DNA from: Halotalea alkalilenta DSM 17697
GTDB taxonomy: Bacteria > Pseudomonadota > Gammaproteobacteria > Pseudomonadales > Halomonadaceae
DNA: 64,000 bases
NCBI RefSeq assembly: GCF_000621205.1
Contig: NZ_JHYY01000026.1
Span: 61,144 to 125,143, forward strand
Direction: 5' to 3'
A program made the position numbers and the translations under genes. The first letter of the stretch is position 1. The number at the start of each line of letters is the position of its first letter. Shown piece after piece: positions 1-8,051 of the stretch. The notes beneath the pieces were generated by a model that worked only from the letters and a program-made list of their open reading frames with translations, ran no database searches and was not told where the DNA came from.

Positions 1-1525
1 GCTTCTTGCCGAGCTTTTTGGTGTGATGGGCCAGGATGATTCCGGCATCCGGATTCACCGCCTGACGGATTCGCTCGACCCGCTGCGACAGGAAGAACAA
101 CATGGCGCCGTTGTCGTTCTCACCACCGGCATCGCCGCCGTCGAACACGTTGCGGATGGGATCGATGGCGATGATGTCAGGGGGTGCGCCACCGAACGCA
201 TTAGTGATCGCTGGGATCACCTGTGCCAGCCCCGCGTCGTCCAACACCAGACGCAGTTGTGGTGTGGCCACGAAGTTTTCGCGGGCATCCAACAGCCGGT
301 GGGACGGCAGACGGACATCTTTCACGCGCTCGCGCAGGTAGTGGTACTGCACTTCTGCCTGCAGGTAGAACACCCGCAGAGGGCGAGGTGGCTGCATACC
401 GAGGAAGGTTGCGCCAGCGGCCATGTGGGCCAGCCATGACAACAGGAAGTCACTCTTGCCGACCTTGGGCGCACCGCCGAACACCAACATGCCTGCGGGC
501 GTCAGCACGCGCGGCGAGATCAGATCGGGTGGCAGCGGCGAGTCGTCGTAGAGCAGTTCGCCGAGCGTGAAGGTGGGAAGGGAGGGAGCCGCCGCCCTGA
601 CCACGCGGCGTTCGCCTTGGGCGATGAATGCCGCGCAGTCGAGCCCTTCGTCGACAGCGTCTGCGGCGTCCCACTTGGACGGCTTGTCGGTGGGCGGCAC
701 CAGGATGGCCACTGATGTGCTGCCCGCTGCCACGCAAGCACGCGCTGCGCTCTCGGCGTAGTCCCAGCCGGGTGCATCCCGGTCCGGCCAGATGACCACG
801 GATTTCCCCGCCAACGGATGCCAGTCGGTTTTGTCGACAGGTGCCTTGGCGCCGTTCATCGCGGTGGTGGCCGCAATGCCGCAAGCGATTAATGCAGCCG
901 CACACTTCTCGCCTTCGACCAGGACGACCTCTCGTGTCCTCGAGATGACCGGGAGGTTGTAGAGCGGCCTGGGGTCGGGCGCGCGCCACATGCGGGCACG
1001 AACATCCCAGGGGCGGTACTCCTTGCCCGTCGGTGGGTCGTAGCGGTAGACGCAGGCGATCAGTTCGCCCTCGGGTGAGAGATAGTCCCACTTGGCGGTG
1101 TAAGCGCCGAGGTCGTCCATCGGCACGCTGCGAACATCGCGGCGCATCGGCGTGATGTTCGGTGTAGCAAGACCGAGCCACTGTCGGATCTCGCCAGCGA
1201 TGCGCGGGAAGTCGCTGCGTGCGGAGCAACCCTGCGACCGCGCCCACAGATCGATGACATCGCCGCCCTCGTCGGTGGAGAAGTCCTTCCACAGGCCGCG
1301 CCGTGGTCCGTCCAGCTCAACCACCAGACTCTTGCCAGGGTTGCCATCGACATCGCCGACGTAGAACTTGCCGCCTCGGATGCGCCCCTGCGGAAATAGG
1401 TAGTGGAGAACGGCTTCGAGCCGGTCCAGTAGCCCGGCACGCAGCGCATCGGTATCCGATGCCAGTTCGTCGCGCTGCTCGGGGGCGTCATTGAAGTCGA
1501 GCCAGATGATGTTCTCGGCCATCAT
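1..1525 (-). CDS. Phage-type Toprim primase / RepA-like AAA ATPase (C-terminus outside window)
   Basis: Open reading frame running leftward off the window edge; about 508 codons are visible. The middle carries a Toprim-like segment (VEGEKCAA near residue 203, then the acidic motif PDRDAPG near 246). After it comes a RecA/AAA ATPase domain with Walker A GGAPKVGKSD near residue 350, a Walker B-like DIIAIDP near 450 and an AHHTKK motif. This Toprim plus RepA-type ATPase layout is known from phage and plasmid replication primase-helicases, so a role in starting element replication is inferred. The start ATG-ATG overlaps the TGA of the upstream nuclease gene (ATGA), implying coupled translation as the last visible gene of a tight leftward operon. 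Whether the first or the second ATG is used cannot be decided. Confidence 0.8.
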   Translation of the reverse strand, partial: MMAENIIWLDFNDAPEQRDELASDTDALRAGLLDRLEAVLHYLFPQGRIRGGKFYVGDVDGNPGKSLVVELDGPRRGLWKDFSTDEGGDVIDLWARSQGCSARSDFPRIAGEIRQWLGLATPNITPMRRDVRSVPMDDLGAYTAKWDYLSPEGELIACVYRYDPPTGKEYRPWDVRARMWRAPDPRPLYNLPVISRTREVVLVEGEKCAAALIACGIAATTAMNGAKAPVDKTDWHPLAGKSVVIWPDRDAPGWDYAESAARACVAAGSTSVAILVPPTDKPSKWDAADAVDEGLDCAAFIAQGERRVVRAAAPSLPTFTLGELLYDDSPLPPDLISPRVLTPAGMLVFGGAPKVGKSDFLLSWLAHMAAGATFLGMQPPRPLRVFYLQAEVQYHYLRERVKDVRLPSHRLLDARENFVATPQLRLVLDDAGLAQVIPAITNAFGGAPPDIIAIDPIRNVFDGGDAGGENDNGAMLFFLSQRVERIRQAVNPDAGIILAHHTKKLGKK

Positions 1526-2277
1526 GTCGAACCCCAACAGCGATCCTGCCAGGGGCAGAACTTGCACTCGACATGCGTTGGCGTGGTTGCATGGCGCGGC
1601 AGCAGTTCCTGGCTATCCGTTGCCGTGATGACCCGAACCGCGCGATCGGACATACGCTGCGCCAGGCCGCCGTCGAACGGCACCAGCTCGAACCAGATCT
1701 CCTCGGAGTCTTTATTGATGGCGGTGAACAACGCCGGGTTCGCAGAGATGCCCGTAATGCTGGTCTCCATGTAGGCCTGATAGATGGCCATTTGTGCGGC
1801 ATAGACCGGTTTGGATTTGCTGACGCCGTGCTTGACCGTGTCCCGCCAGGACTGGTCGTTCATGGTCTTGCACTCCCACAGGGCCGGATAGCTCATTCCT
1901 AGCTCTGCGGGACCGCCGCTCAGCACGCCATCGACGTGCCCTTGGATGCGACCGCCCGCGACGGAAAAGCCGAACTGACCGCCGCTGGCCTTTTGCGTGT
2001 ACAAATCGAATCTGGCCATGCGTAGCCAGCGGATGGCCAACTCTTCGAGTACGTGGCCTACCTCGAAGACGCGCAGAACGCGACCCGGTATGTCCCGGCC
2101 AGGATCGACCGGTGTCTGCAGATACTCGTATTGCAGCGCACGTTCGCAGGCAACGCCCAACCGCGACGCGCCGAGGTAGTTGCGCCGGGGTTGGGTGTCA
2201 CGCTCGGCCCTCAGCGCGGTATCGATGAGCGCGCCGATCTGCTCGTGGATCTTGGGGCGGTGATTGAAGTCCAGCAT
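1522..2277 (-). CDS. Cas4/RecB-like PD-(D/E)XK exonuclease with Fe-S cysteines
   Basis: 251 aa. The sequence shows a PD-(D/E)XK core (GHVDGVL supplying the Asp, then LWECKT supplying the E-x-K). Four cysteines are placed as in Fe-S nucleases: Cys44 near the N-terminus and Cys238, Cys241, Cys247 in the C-terminal CKFCPWQDRC. This matches the Cas4/AddB-type arrangement. No CRISPR array or other cas gene is in the window, and nucleases of this kind are common in phage recombination modules, so DNA-end processing alongside the Sak4-like recombinase is the likelier job. The ATG overlaps the upstream stop (TGATG), and the stop overlaps the start of the primase gene. Confidence 0.75.
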   Translation of the reverse strand: MLDFNHRPKIHEQIGALIDTALRAERDTQPRRNYLGASRLGVACERALQYEYLQTPVDPGRDIPGRVLRVFEVGHVLEELAIRWLRMARFDLYTQKASGGQFGFSVAGGRIQGHVDGVLSGGPAELGMSYPALWECKTMNDQSWRDTVKHGVSKSKPVYAAQMAIYQAYMETSITGISANPALFTAINKDSEEIWFELVPFDGGLAQRMSDRAVRVITATDSQELLPRHATTPTHVECKFCPWQDRCWGST

Positions 2278-2699
2278 CAGAACGGCACCCCTGTCGAAGT
2301 AGACTTGCCTTGGCGGGCTAGTCGCTCCTCAAGAAAAGCGCGGTCCTTCTCCGCCTTCCGCTCGTGCTCGACGAGCATGTGTTCCTGGAAGGCGGTCACC
2401 ACCACGTCGATCAGCATCAGCACTTCGTCTTTGCTGTAGTCTGCCAGCGGGCGCTGCATACCGATGGAGCCCACATACTCACCCAGCGGGGCCAGGCAGG
2501 ACGCCATGGCAGTCAGCTCCATGTCACTCGGGTCGATCATGTGACCTCCGGTCTTTTCCATCAGCCGTGAAAAGGCGTTCTGGCAGCGCATGGAGCAGAA
2601 CACCCATCGGTTCGAATAGCGCCGTGGGTCGCTGCACGGCAGACGTGGATTGAAGTAGCCGAAACCCTTGGCCTGTCGGGAGCAGACTGCACATTTCAC
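2277..2699 (-). CDS. Small zinc-binding phage protein (DUF6511-like)
   Basis: 140 aa. The N-terminus has CxxC (KCAVCSRQ) followed by a second cysteine group (LPCSD, FCSMRC) that would make a small zinc-binding knuckle. The rest is helical and charged. It resembles the DUF6511 family of phage/prophage proteins by my recollection of the N-terminal pattern, which needs a profile search. No function is known to me. It sits in the replication operon, overlapping the helicase stop by 4 bp (ATGA) and the nuclease start by 1 bp, so it is translated with them. Confidence 0.6.
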   Translation of the reverse strand: MKCAVCSRQAKGFGYFNPRLPCSDPRRYSNRWVFCSMRCQNAFSRLMEKTGGHMIDPSDMELTAMASCLAPLGEYVGSIGMQRPLADYSKDEVLMLIDVVVTAFQEHMLVEHERKAEKDRAFLEERLARQGKSTSTGVPF

Positions 2700-4372
2700 G
2701 CGGCCTCCCGATGGGCATCGTTGGCGGCTATCACGAGGCGCTGAATCGACGGTTTGTTGAACTGGAAGGACAGCAGCGCCGAGGCTTGATAGCGGGTCAT
2801 GCCAAAGTCAGCGCGCATCGCCTGTGGCAGATACTGCAGTTGCTTCGCAGTCGGCGGTTCGTTGAGCCAGCGCCGAGTCTTGTGTGCGGAGTCAGCGGAC
2901 TCTCGATCGTTGAGCCAGTCATCGGCTTTGGCCATGCAGACGGTGCGATCGCCGACTGCCAGCAAGCGCGGCTGCACGTCCTTGCCACCGCCTACTGCAT
3001 GCCAGCGGCCATTCAGGAAGAACACTCCACCCCAGGCGTTGAAGCCGGTCGCCATCAGCGCGTCGTCATAACCGAATAGATCGCACCAGCGGAAGTTGGA
3101 GCGTTTGAGCAGGTCGATTTCGGTCATCACGAAATCGGCCAGAGCTTCGCCTTCCTCCGAGGGTTCGCTCTCCCACACGAAGCCGCACAGCGGGCACTCT
3201 CGGCAGCCTAGCGGGACACTGGCGTCGCAGGATGGGCAGTCCTTGGTGGGCGCCTCCCCACAGTGTTGAGTTCCGTCAAGATTGACCTCTTGCTCCAGAG
3301 AACCGTGCATCAGTGTCGCGGTGCCGAAGTCCAGTACCACGCAGTCGGTCTTGACCACGCCAGGGTGTTCGGCGGGGTCAATGGTGCGCAGACCGCGACC
3401 GATCATTTGGGTTAGCGTCGACTTGTGTGAGCTGGGTCGAAGTAGAACCACGCAGGAGGTAGGGGTGAAGTCGTAGCCTTCGGTCAGTACAGCTACATTG
3501 ACCACGACCTGCGCGCTGCCGGTTTCGTAATCGGCCAGACGTGCTTTTCGCTCTGCGTCCGAGAGCTCTCCGTGGACGATGACAGCGGACACCCCGGCAT
3601 CCTGGAATGCCTGGTGCACACACTGGGCATGGGCCACGGTCGAACAGAACACGATCGTCTTGCGGTCACCGGCCTTTGCTCGCCAATGGCGAATCACCGC
3701 ATCGGTGATGGGCGTTTTGTTGAGAATGGACTCAACTTCGGTCATGTCGAAGTCGGTAGCCGTGCGACGTACATGGGCTAACTGCTCTTGCCCCCCGACA
3801 TCAATGACGAAGGTACGTGGTGGCACGAGATGACCGGATGCGATCAGCTCACCGAGCGTGATCTGATCGGCGACGTTGCTGAATACCTTCCGCAATCCTT
3901 TGCCGTCACTGCGGGTTGGGGTTGCCGTCACCCCGAAGATCTGGACGCGTGGATTTTTGTCCCGCACCCGGTCAATCACACGACGGTACGACGCCGAGGC
4001 GGCGTGATGGGCTTCATCAATTACGAGCAGATCAAGGGTCGGGATCGCGGCGAGATGATTGTCACGCGATAGCGTTTGCACCATTGCAAAGGTGGCGCGT
4101 CCGGCCCAGGATTTGTCCTTGGCGTCGAACACCGAGGTGCTGACGCCAGGGTTGACCCGCGCGAACTTGGTCAGGTTCTGACCGGTGAGCTCGTCGCGGT
4201 GAGCGAGAATGCAGGCTTTGGCATCTGGGTTGGTCAACACGCTGCCGGTCACCGCCGACAGCATGATGGTTTTACCTGACCCGGTGGGGCCAATAGACAG
4301 CGTGTTGCCATGCTGGTCGAGCGCCGCCAACGAACGCTCGACCAGTTGGGTTTGACGGGGGCGAAGTATCAT
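2696..4372 (-). CDS. SF2 DEAD/DEAH-box helicase
   Basis: 558 aa. Helicase superfamily 2 motifs appear in order: Walker A GPTGSGKT (28-35), DEAH (119-122), motif III-like GVTATPTR, then in the second RecA lobe a Q-x-x-GRGLR motif VI (QMIGRGLRT). A cysteine-rich zinc-ribbon-like patch (CPSCDASV ... CRECPLCGF) follows the helicase core near residue 385. This is the common phage-operon helicase of the UvrB/ERCC3-like DEAD type, likely an ATP-driven DNA or RNA unwinding enzyme for element replication or recombination. The substrate is unknown. Twelve bases separate it from the SSB-like gene upstream. Confidence 0.85.
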   Translation of the reverse strand: MILRPRQTQLVERSLAALDQHGNTLSIGPTGSGKTIMLSAVTGSVLTNPDAKACILAHRDELTGQNLTKFARVNPGVSTSVFDAKDKSWAGRATFAMVQTLSRDNHLAAIPTLDLLVIDEAHHAASASYRRVIDRVRDKNPRVQIFGVTATPTRSDGKGLRKVFSNVADQITLGELIASGHLVPPRTFVIDVGGQEQLAHVRRTATDFDMTEVESILNKTPITDAVIRHWRAKAGDRKTIVFCSTVAHAQCVHQAFQDAGVSAVIVHGELSDAERKARLADYETGSAQVVVNVAVLTEGYDFTPTSCVVLLRPSSHKSTLTQMIGRGLRTIDPAEHPGVVKTDCVVLDFGTATLMHGSLEQEVNLDGTQHCGEAPTKDCPSCDASVPLGCRECPLCGFVWESEPSEEGEALADFVMTEIDLLKRSNFRWCDLFGYDDALMATGFNAWGGVFFLNGRWHAVGGGKDVQPRLLAVGDRTVCMAKADDWLNDRESADSAHKTRRWLNEPPTAKQLQYLPQAMRADFGMTRYQASALLSFQFNKPSIQRLVIAANDAHREAA

Positions 4373-4384
4373 GGCGGCGTCCCC

Positions 4385-4993
4385 TTACTGAGCCCAGCTG
4401 GGACGGCTCGGTGCGGTTGCGCGGCCTGTAGCCTCGGCATACGCATTCGATCCGTTTGTCGAGGAGTTTGCTGGAGTCGTGGCTGCTTGTGCCCCAGCCA
4501 TGAGTGCCGCGTAATCCTTATGATCGGGCGTGATCGCCGTCTTGATGACGTTCTTATCCTGGCCGTTCTGGTCTTTTTCCCAATCGACCTTGCCGAGGAA
4601 CTCGATTCCGTCCAGGTCTACAAAGCCACTGATGCGGCGGGCGTTCTGTGCGGTGGGGCTGTTGTCGCCCGGGTGTACGCCACGCGCCGAATTAAGGATT
4701 GCCTTGATGAAGGTGCGGCCCATGTTGGCCCACTCCGGGCCCTTGGCACTGTGCAGGCCGATCAGTGACCACATCTTGCGTCGGGCGAACTCACCCTCCA
4801 TCACCACGAACTCGCAGTTCAGGTACACCGAGCCGGTGTTATCGTTACGGGTCGCATAGCCGCCGGTCCATCCCTGCGACGGATCATCGAACCCGCCCGG
4901 TTTGATGGTCATGCGCACGCGTACCAGCGTGCCTTTGGGAATCAGGTCGAAGGAGGTTTGTTCGGGGGCGGAATTGAAATCGAAGTAACTCAT
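4385..4993 (-). CDS. Putative phage ssDNA-binding-like protein (DUF669-like)
   Basis: 202 aa starting MSYFDFNSAPEQ, downstream of a longer open frame whose extension overlaps the Sak4-like gene and is rejected. The pattern IPKGTLVRVRM ... YLNCEFVVMEGEFARRKMW, followed by a flexible Ser/Ala/Thr-rich tail ending in SRPSWAQ, resembles the DUF669-type proteins that accompany Sak4 recombinases in phages. The acidic tip usual in SSB tails is lacking. An ssDNA-binding partner role is inferred from this resemblance and from the 2-bp spacing to the Sak4-like gene. A fold prediction would settle it. Confidence 0.55.
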   Translation of the reverse strand: MSYFDFNSAPEQTSFDLIPKGTLVRVRMTIKPGGFDDPSQGWTGGYATRNDNTGSVYLNCEFVVMEGEFARRKMWSLIGLHSAKGPEWANMGRTFIKAILNSARGVHPGDNSPTAQNARRISGFVDLDGIEFLGKVDWEKDQNGQDKNVIKTAITPDHKDYAALMAGAQAATTPANSSTNGSNAYAEATGRATAPSRPSWAQ

Positions 4994-4995
4994 GA

Positions 4996-5871
4996 TCAGG
5001 ACTCCTGAGTCGAAGTGGATTCGGGGGTGGAGGCAGGCGCCGGGCGTGCAAAGTCGAGCCGTTCGGTGGCGGGTCTGACGGGGCCAGCGATCTTTTGCAT
5101 CAGGCGGCCCAAGTCCGGCTCTTCGATCGAATCGAGCCGTCCGGAGCGATCCTTGGCGGGGTAGCCCCATGCGTTCAGCGTGTGGCAGACGAAGGCGCGG
5201 TAGCTGGTGCCGTCATCGGCCTTGAGCTCGGCCAGGGTGACGACTTCATCGACGATGCCGGGCAGCTCGAGGCCAGTCTTGGATCCATCGATCTGCAGTG
5301 AGAACACCCGGCGATTGAAGTCATCCAAGCGCTCGTCGAGGATGCCGACGAACCAGACGTTCTTGCCACGCGTGTGTTGTAGGTGAGTCAGCCAGGCGAT
5401 CATCTCCTGGCCCATCAGCCCGTATGCGCCTCGGCTATCGGGTTTGCCGGTTTTCTCCGAGTAGGCTTGCGGCTGCCCTTTGCACCATTGCAGGCAAAGT
5501 CGACCCGCGACGGTGATCGAATCGACGAATACCGTTTCGTATTTGTCCAGAAGTGACGGGTCACCGAAGCGCGCGCATACGGCATCAAAGTGGGCCTGGC
5601 TGAACGGCTGCTCATCGCGCAAAGCGGGGTTTGGCCCGCCGATAAAGACCGCGAAATCACGACACTCCTGCCAGGTACGCGGGCGGATTGTGTCGCCAGC
5701 CCAGCCCTCGACAGCCAAATCTCCAGCTTCAAGATCAAAGAACAAGGTCGCGGTGGGCTTCAGCGTCCAGAGTTGCGAGGTCTTGCCGATACCGCTCTTG
5801 CCGACGAGCACGCCTTTCACGCCTCGGTGCTCGACCAATCGCTGATCTGCAGTAATGATGGGGAGGCTCAT
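4996..5871 (-). CDS. Sak4-like RecA-fold recombinase / AAA ATPase
   Basis: 291 aa. A P-loop GKSGIGKT (24-31) follows a short N-terminal strand, with LFFDLEAGD as the next acidic strand and VFVDSI as the Walker B. This short RecA-core layout (AAA_24/Sak4 type) is known in phage single-strand annealing or recombination proteins that work with an SSB. The C-terminus is a disordered Pro/Thr/Ser/Glu tail. It lies between an SSB-like gene and a small unknown gene in one leftward operon, with an ATGA overlap to the upstream gene. The identification of the family is fairly sure. The biochemical activity is inferred. Confidence 0.75.
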   Translation of the reverse strand: MSLPIITADQRLVEHRGVKGVLVGKSGIGKTSQLWTLKPTATLFFDLEAGDLAVEGWAGDTIRPRTWQECRDFAVFIGGPNPALRDEQPFSQAHFDAVCARFGDPSLLDKYETVFVDSITVAGRLCLQWCKGQPQAYSEKTGKPDSRGAYGLMGQEMIAWLTHLQHTRGKNVWFVGILDERLDDFNRRVFSLQIDGSKTGLELPGIVDEVVTLAELKADDGTSYRAFVCHTLNAWGYPAKDRSGRLDSIEEPDLGRLMQKIAGPVRPATERLDFARPAPASTPESTSTQES

Positions 5872-6182
5872 TTACTGTCCTCCTCGGTGCTGATGTTCGC
5901 GAACGCGTTAGCTACGGTGGTCATGCCGAGGGCGCCACGCCTGCGGGCCATTTCATACAAGTCGCGCAGACCACTCAGGCGCCGATGGATAACGCGGACT
6001 TCGGACTCCAGACCTTGGATCGCGAACGCTATGTCATCGATGGTGGCGTCCTCGAGGCGACGCATTATTTCGTCGGGACGGTTGCCATCCAGCGCTGGGA
6101 TTAGAATGGTTTCAGGTAGATCCCGGAGATACATCTCCGGCTGTTTGCGAAGCAGTTCGAGCAGGGTAAGCTTGGTTTGCAT
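5868..6182 (-). CDS. Hypothetical protein of the phage replication operon
   Basis: 104 aa, unrecognised. The start is taken at MQTKLTLLEL because the longer frame overlaps the upstream gene and has no better ribosome site. It is mostly helical, with an acidic C-terminus (NISTEEDSK), no cysteines and no membrane segment. It overlaps the Sak4-like start by 4 bp and follows the upstream 156-aa gene after 5 bp, so it is certainly part of the same transcript. No function is proposed. Confidence 0.6.
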   Translation of the reverse strand: MQTKLTLLELLRKQPEMYLRDLPETILIPALDGNRPDEIMRRLEDATIDDIAFAIQGLESEVRVIHRRLSGLRDLYEMARRRGALGMTTVANAFANISTEEDSK

Positions 6183-6187
6183 GGCGA

Positions 6188-6658
6188 TTACTCCTGTAGC
6201 AGCGCGAGACGAAAGCCCGACTTGCCGGTTTTGATGGTACGTGCGGGGGCGAATGCACTCTTGAGCGACTCCGGCCACGCGTTGAACTTGGTTTCGGAGA
6301 CGCGGTATCTGATCTCGACGTACTCGGCGGGATCGTCACCGTTAGCTGCGATACGTTGGGTAATCTCGGCAAGGCGCTTCTGATCCCAATCGATCTTCTT
6401 GGGCAGATCGGCGGTGATGCGGACGTTCCCGTCGTCGAAGTGGACGACGCCGGTGTCTTTGCCTGCGGCCAGGCGCAGCTGATGCGCCTGATCGGCGTAC
6501 TTGAGCTCCAGCGCATGATCAATATGTGCAGTGATGGCTTTGGCGAGTGCGAGAAAGTCGGCTGCGTCGTTCTTGAGCCGAAACAGTGATTCGCCACTCA
6601 GTTCCGCAAGGTCGCCGGTCGGGGTGGTCAGTACGTGGTCCGGGAAAAGGTGATTCAC
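6188..6658 (-). CDS. Hypothetical protein of the phage replication operon
   Basis: 156 aa, unrecognised family. The N-terminal half is predicted helical (FRLKNDAADFLALAKAITAHIDHALELKYADQ). The C-terminal half contains a beta-like stretch with DDGNVRITADLPKKIDWDQ and ends in KTGKSGFRLALLQE. It has no signal peptide or membrane segment. Its start overlaps the stop of the AlpA-like regulator by 4 bp, placing it second in the leftward operon. Such proteins recur in phage early regions, but I cannot name a function. Confidence 0.6.
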   Translation of the reverse strand: MNHLFPDHVLTTPTGDLAELSGESLFRLKNDAADFLALAKAITAHIDHALELKYADQAHQLRLAAGKDTGVVHFDDGNVRITADLPKKIDWDQKRLAEITQRIAANGDDPAEYVEIRYRVSETKFNAWPESLKSAFAPARTIKTGKSGFRLALLQE

Positions 6659-6867
6659 AGCGCACCTCCCGCATTGACACGTTCGGAGGTGCTCTTGCGC
6701 AGACTTTCGGCTTCGAACGCTTCAATGTCCTCAGCGCGATATACGACGCGGCCCTGCAATTTCAGAAATACCGGGCCGATGCCTTCGGAGCGCCAGCGTT
6801 CAAGCGTTGCTTCGCTGACTCCCCAACGGTCGGCCAGTTGGCCCTGATTCAGATGTTTGATACTCAC
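6655..6867 (-). CDS. AlpA/excisionase-like helix-turn-helix protein
   Basis: 70 aa beginning at a GTG (MSIKHLNQGQ) preceded by AAGGAGCG at good distance; the longer frame upstream has no ribosome site. Residues 8-50 form a MerR/AlpA-type winged helix (LADRWGVSEATLERWRSEG, then the wing VFLKLQGRVVYRAEDIEAF). Proteins of this size and type are known as phage excision or early-operon regulators. It is the first gene of the nine-gene leftward operon, so control of that operon or of excision with the serine recombinase is plausible. Three direct repeats lie just upstream. Confidence 0.75.
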   Translation of the reverse strand: MSIKHLNQGQLADRWGVSEATLERWRSEGIGPVFLKLQGRVVYRAEDIEAFEAESLRKSTSERVNAGGAL

Positions 6868-6920
6868 GATGCGCTCCTTCTGGTTGTTGCGAATTCGTGA
6901 GCTCAGTTTCGAAGTTGGCG

Positions 6921-6963
6921 TGTACGGGCGTCTGCCGCCACCATGTACGGGCTGATGTACGGG
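6921..6963. repeat. Three direct repeats of TGTACGGGC upstream of the leftward phage operon
   Basis: The 9-mer TGTACGGGC starts at 6921, 6944 and 6956 in the same orientation, 54-97 bases upstream of the first gene of the replication operon. They could be operator sites for the AlpA-like protein or another element regulator, or short iterons. The repeats are seen directly; the role is inferred. Confidence 0.55.
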
Positions 6964-6994
6964 CACAGCTTTTGAGGGGGAAAAGGGAGCCGAG

Positions 6995-7021
6995 AAAACA
7001 AAAAACCGCCCGAAGGCGGTT
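6995..7021 (-). terminator. Rho-independent terminator after the two-gene unknown operon
   Basis: Read leftward, ACCGCC-TTCG-GGCGGT is followed by TTTTTTGTTTT. It sits 26 bases after the stop of the 334-aa gene and separates the unknown operon from the replication operon. Confidence 0.85.
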
Positions 7022-7046
7022 GTGTGTGGCTACGAATGGTGCTGGC

Positions 7047-8051
7047 CTATTCCAGTTTGATGCCGTATCCAGCGTCGTCATGCGCGATGTAATCACGCCA
7101 CTGGGTGTTGCCACTGAAGATGCTCGCAACCCGCTTACCGCGCGCGGCCTCCCGCGACCCATGAGCAGCGACCAAGATATCCCCTGCAGAAACGCGGTGG
7201 CGCCCCTTGGCAAACTGCTCGGCCAGGTACTGCACCGCAGCGGCTTGCTTGGGACCGCTGACTTTCCAAGGCTCAATTGATCGGGTGGTGATGTGCAGCG
7301 TGCTGGTAAATTCATCGAACCTCACCGCAGGCGAGTGCTCGACGGTCTCTCCTGGTGGCGCAAGCAATAAGCGATGGAGCAAGTCGGTGTCGATTGTCGG
7401 GTTGGGGCTGTGTCGCGCTAACACACTGTCGAACGGGATGACCCGGTAGTTCCTGGGAGGGCGGATCACCGTAGGCAGCGGCGAACCCAGAGTGAAGATG
7501 AGACCCATATCTGGCAGGGCGGCTTGCTCAAAGTGCTGGAAGACATCAGCGACCCGTGTCGCGAAACCACGGACGAGCCAAACATCGAGATGGACTCGTC
7601 CGACGCGCGTCTTTCCGAGGTTCCAGAGAGAGCCATCGATGGCTGCTGCGGTGATACCGCGTCGTAGTGCCTGAGGGATGTCCAGAAGATCTGCCAGGTA
7701 GTTCAGAAACTTTTGGGCAGTGACAGCGCGGACGGCAACCGTTTCAGCTGCGATGTATTTCGTGCGGAAAGTTTCCGGGCAGCGGTACCGGTATTGCTCC
7801 GGATCATCGTCTTCCTCGATGTCCACCCAGATGGGCTCATCGCCACAAGGGGCCGGATAGCAAGCTGCGTAACCGACGCGCTCAGTCCAGGTGGACAAAT
7901 CACTATTAGAAAGTGCGGCTTTGCGTCGCAAACTCCAGCCGGGCACACCGTACAGCCGCTGTCCATCGCCGTTGGCAATCGGCTGACCGGACTGCTCGAA
8001 CAGATCGATCAGATCAAGCAGCGACGGTGTCGATAGGAGTTTTGACGCCAT
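7047..8051 (-). CDS. Unknown protein B of the XRE/ImmA-linked two-gene operon
   Basis: 334 aa, unrecognised. No signal peptide, membrane segment or P-loop is visible. The N-terminus is helical (LLDLIDLFEQSGQPI), the middle has an acidic patch (DIEEDDDPEQYRYRCP), and the C-terminus ends in a Lys/Glu-poor segment (DYIAHDDAGYGIKLE). Its start lies 38 bp inside the end of the 410-aa gene, so the two are translated together, and a strong terminator follows. The operon is divergent from an XRE repressor and an ImmA/IrrE protease in a phage-like element. This suggests a regulated accessory function such as defence, superinfection control or host takeover, but this is inference from position only. 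Confidence 0.6.
   Translation of the reverse strand: MASKLLSTPSLLDLIDLFEQSGQPIANGDGQRLYGVPGWSLRRKAALSNSDLSTWTERVGYAACYPAPCGDEPIWVDIEEDDDPEQYRYRCPETFRTKYIAAETVAVRAVTAQKFLNYLADLLDIPQALRRGITAAAIDGSLWNLGKTRVGRVHLDVWLVRGFATRVADVFQHFEQAALPDMGLIFTLGSPLPTVIRPPRNYRVIPFDSVLARHSPNPTIDTDLLHRLLLAPPGETVEHSPAVRFDEFTSTLHITTRSIEPWKVSGPKQAAAVQYLAEQFAKGRHRVSAGDILVAAHGSREAARGKRVASIFSGNTQWRDYIAHDDAGYGIKLE

Noticed and set aside
450..1292. 280-codon Arg/His-rich leftward frame
   Set aside because: Overlaps the Toprim-ATPase gene in another frame. Its composition is that of a shadow frame; the other frame has Walker and Toprim motifs.
1522..2277. Cas4 as evidence of a CRISPR system
   Set aside because: No repeats or other cas genes in the window; the operon context is phage replication.
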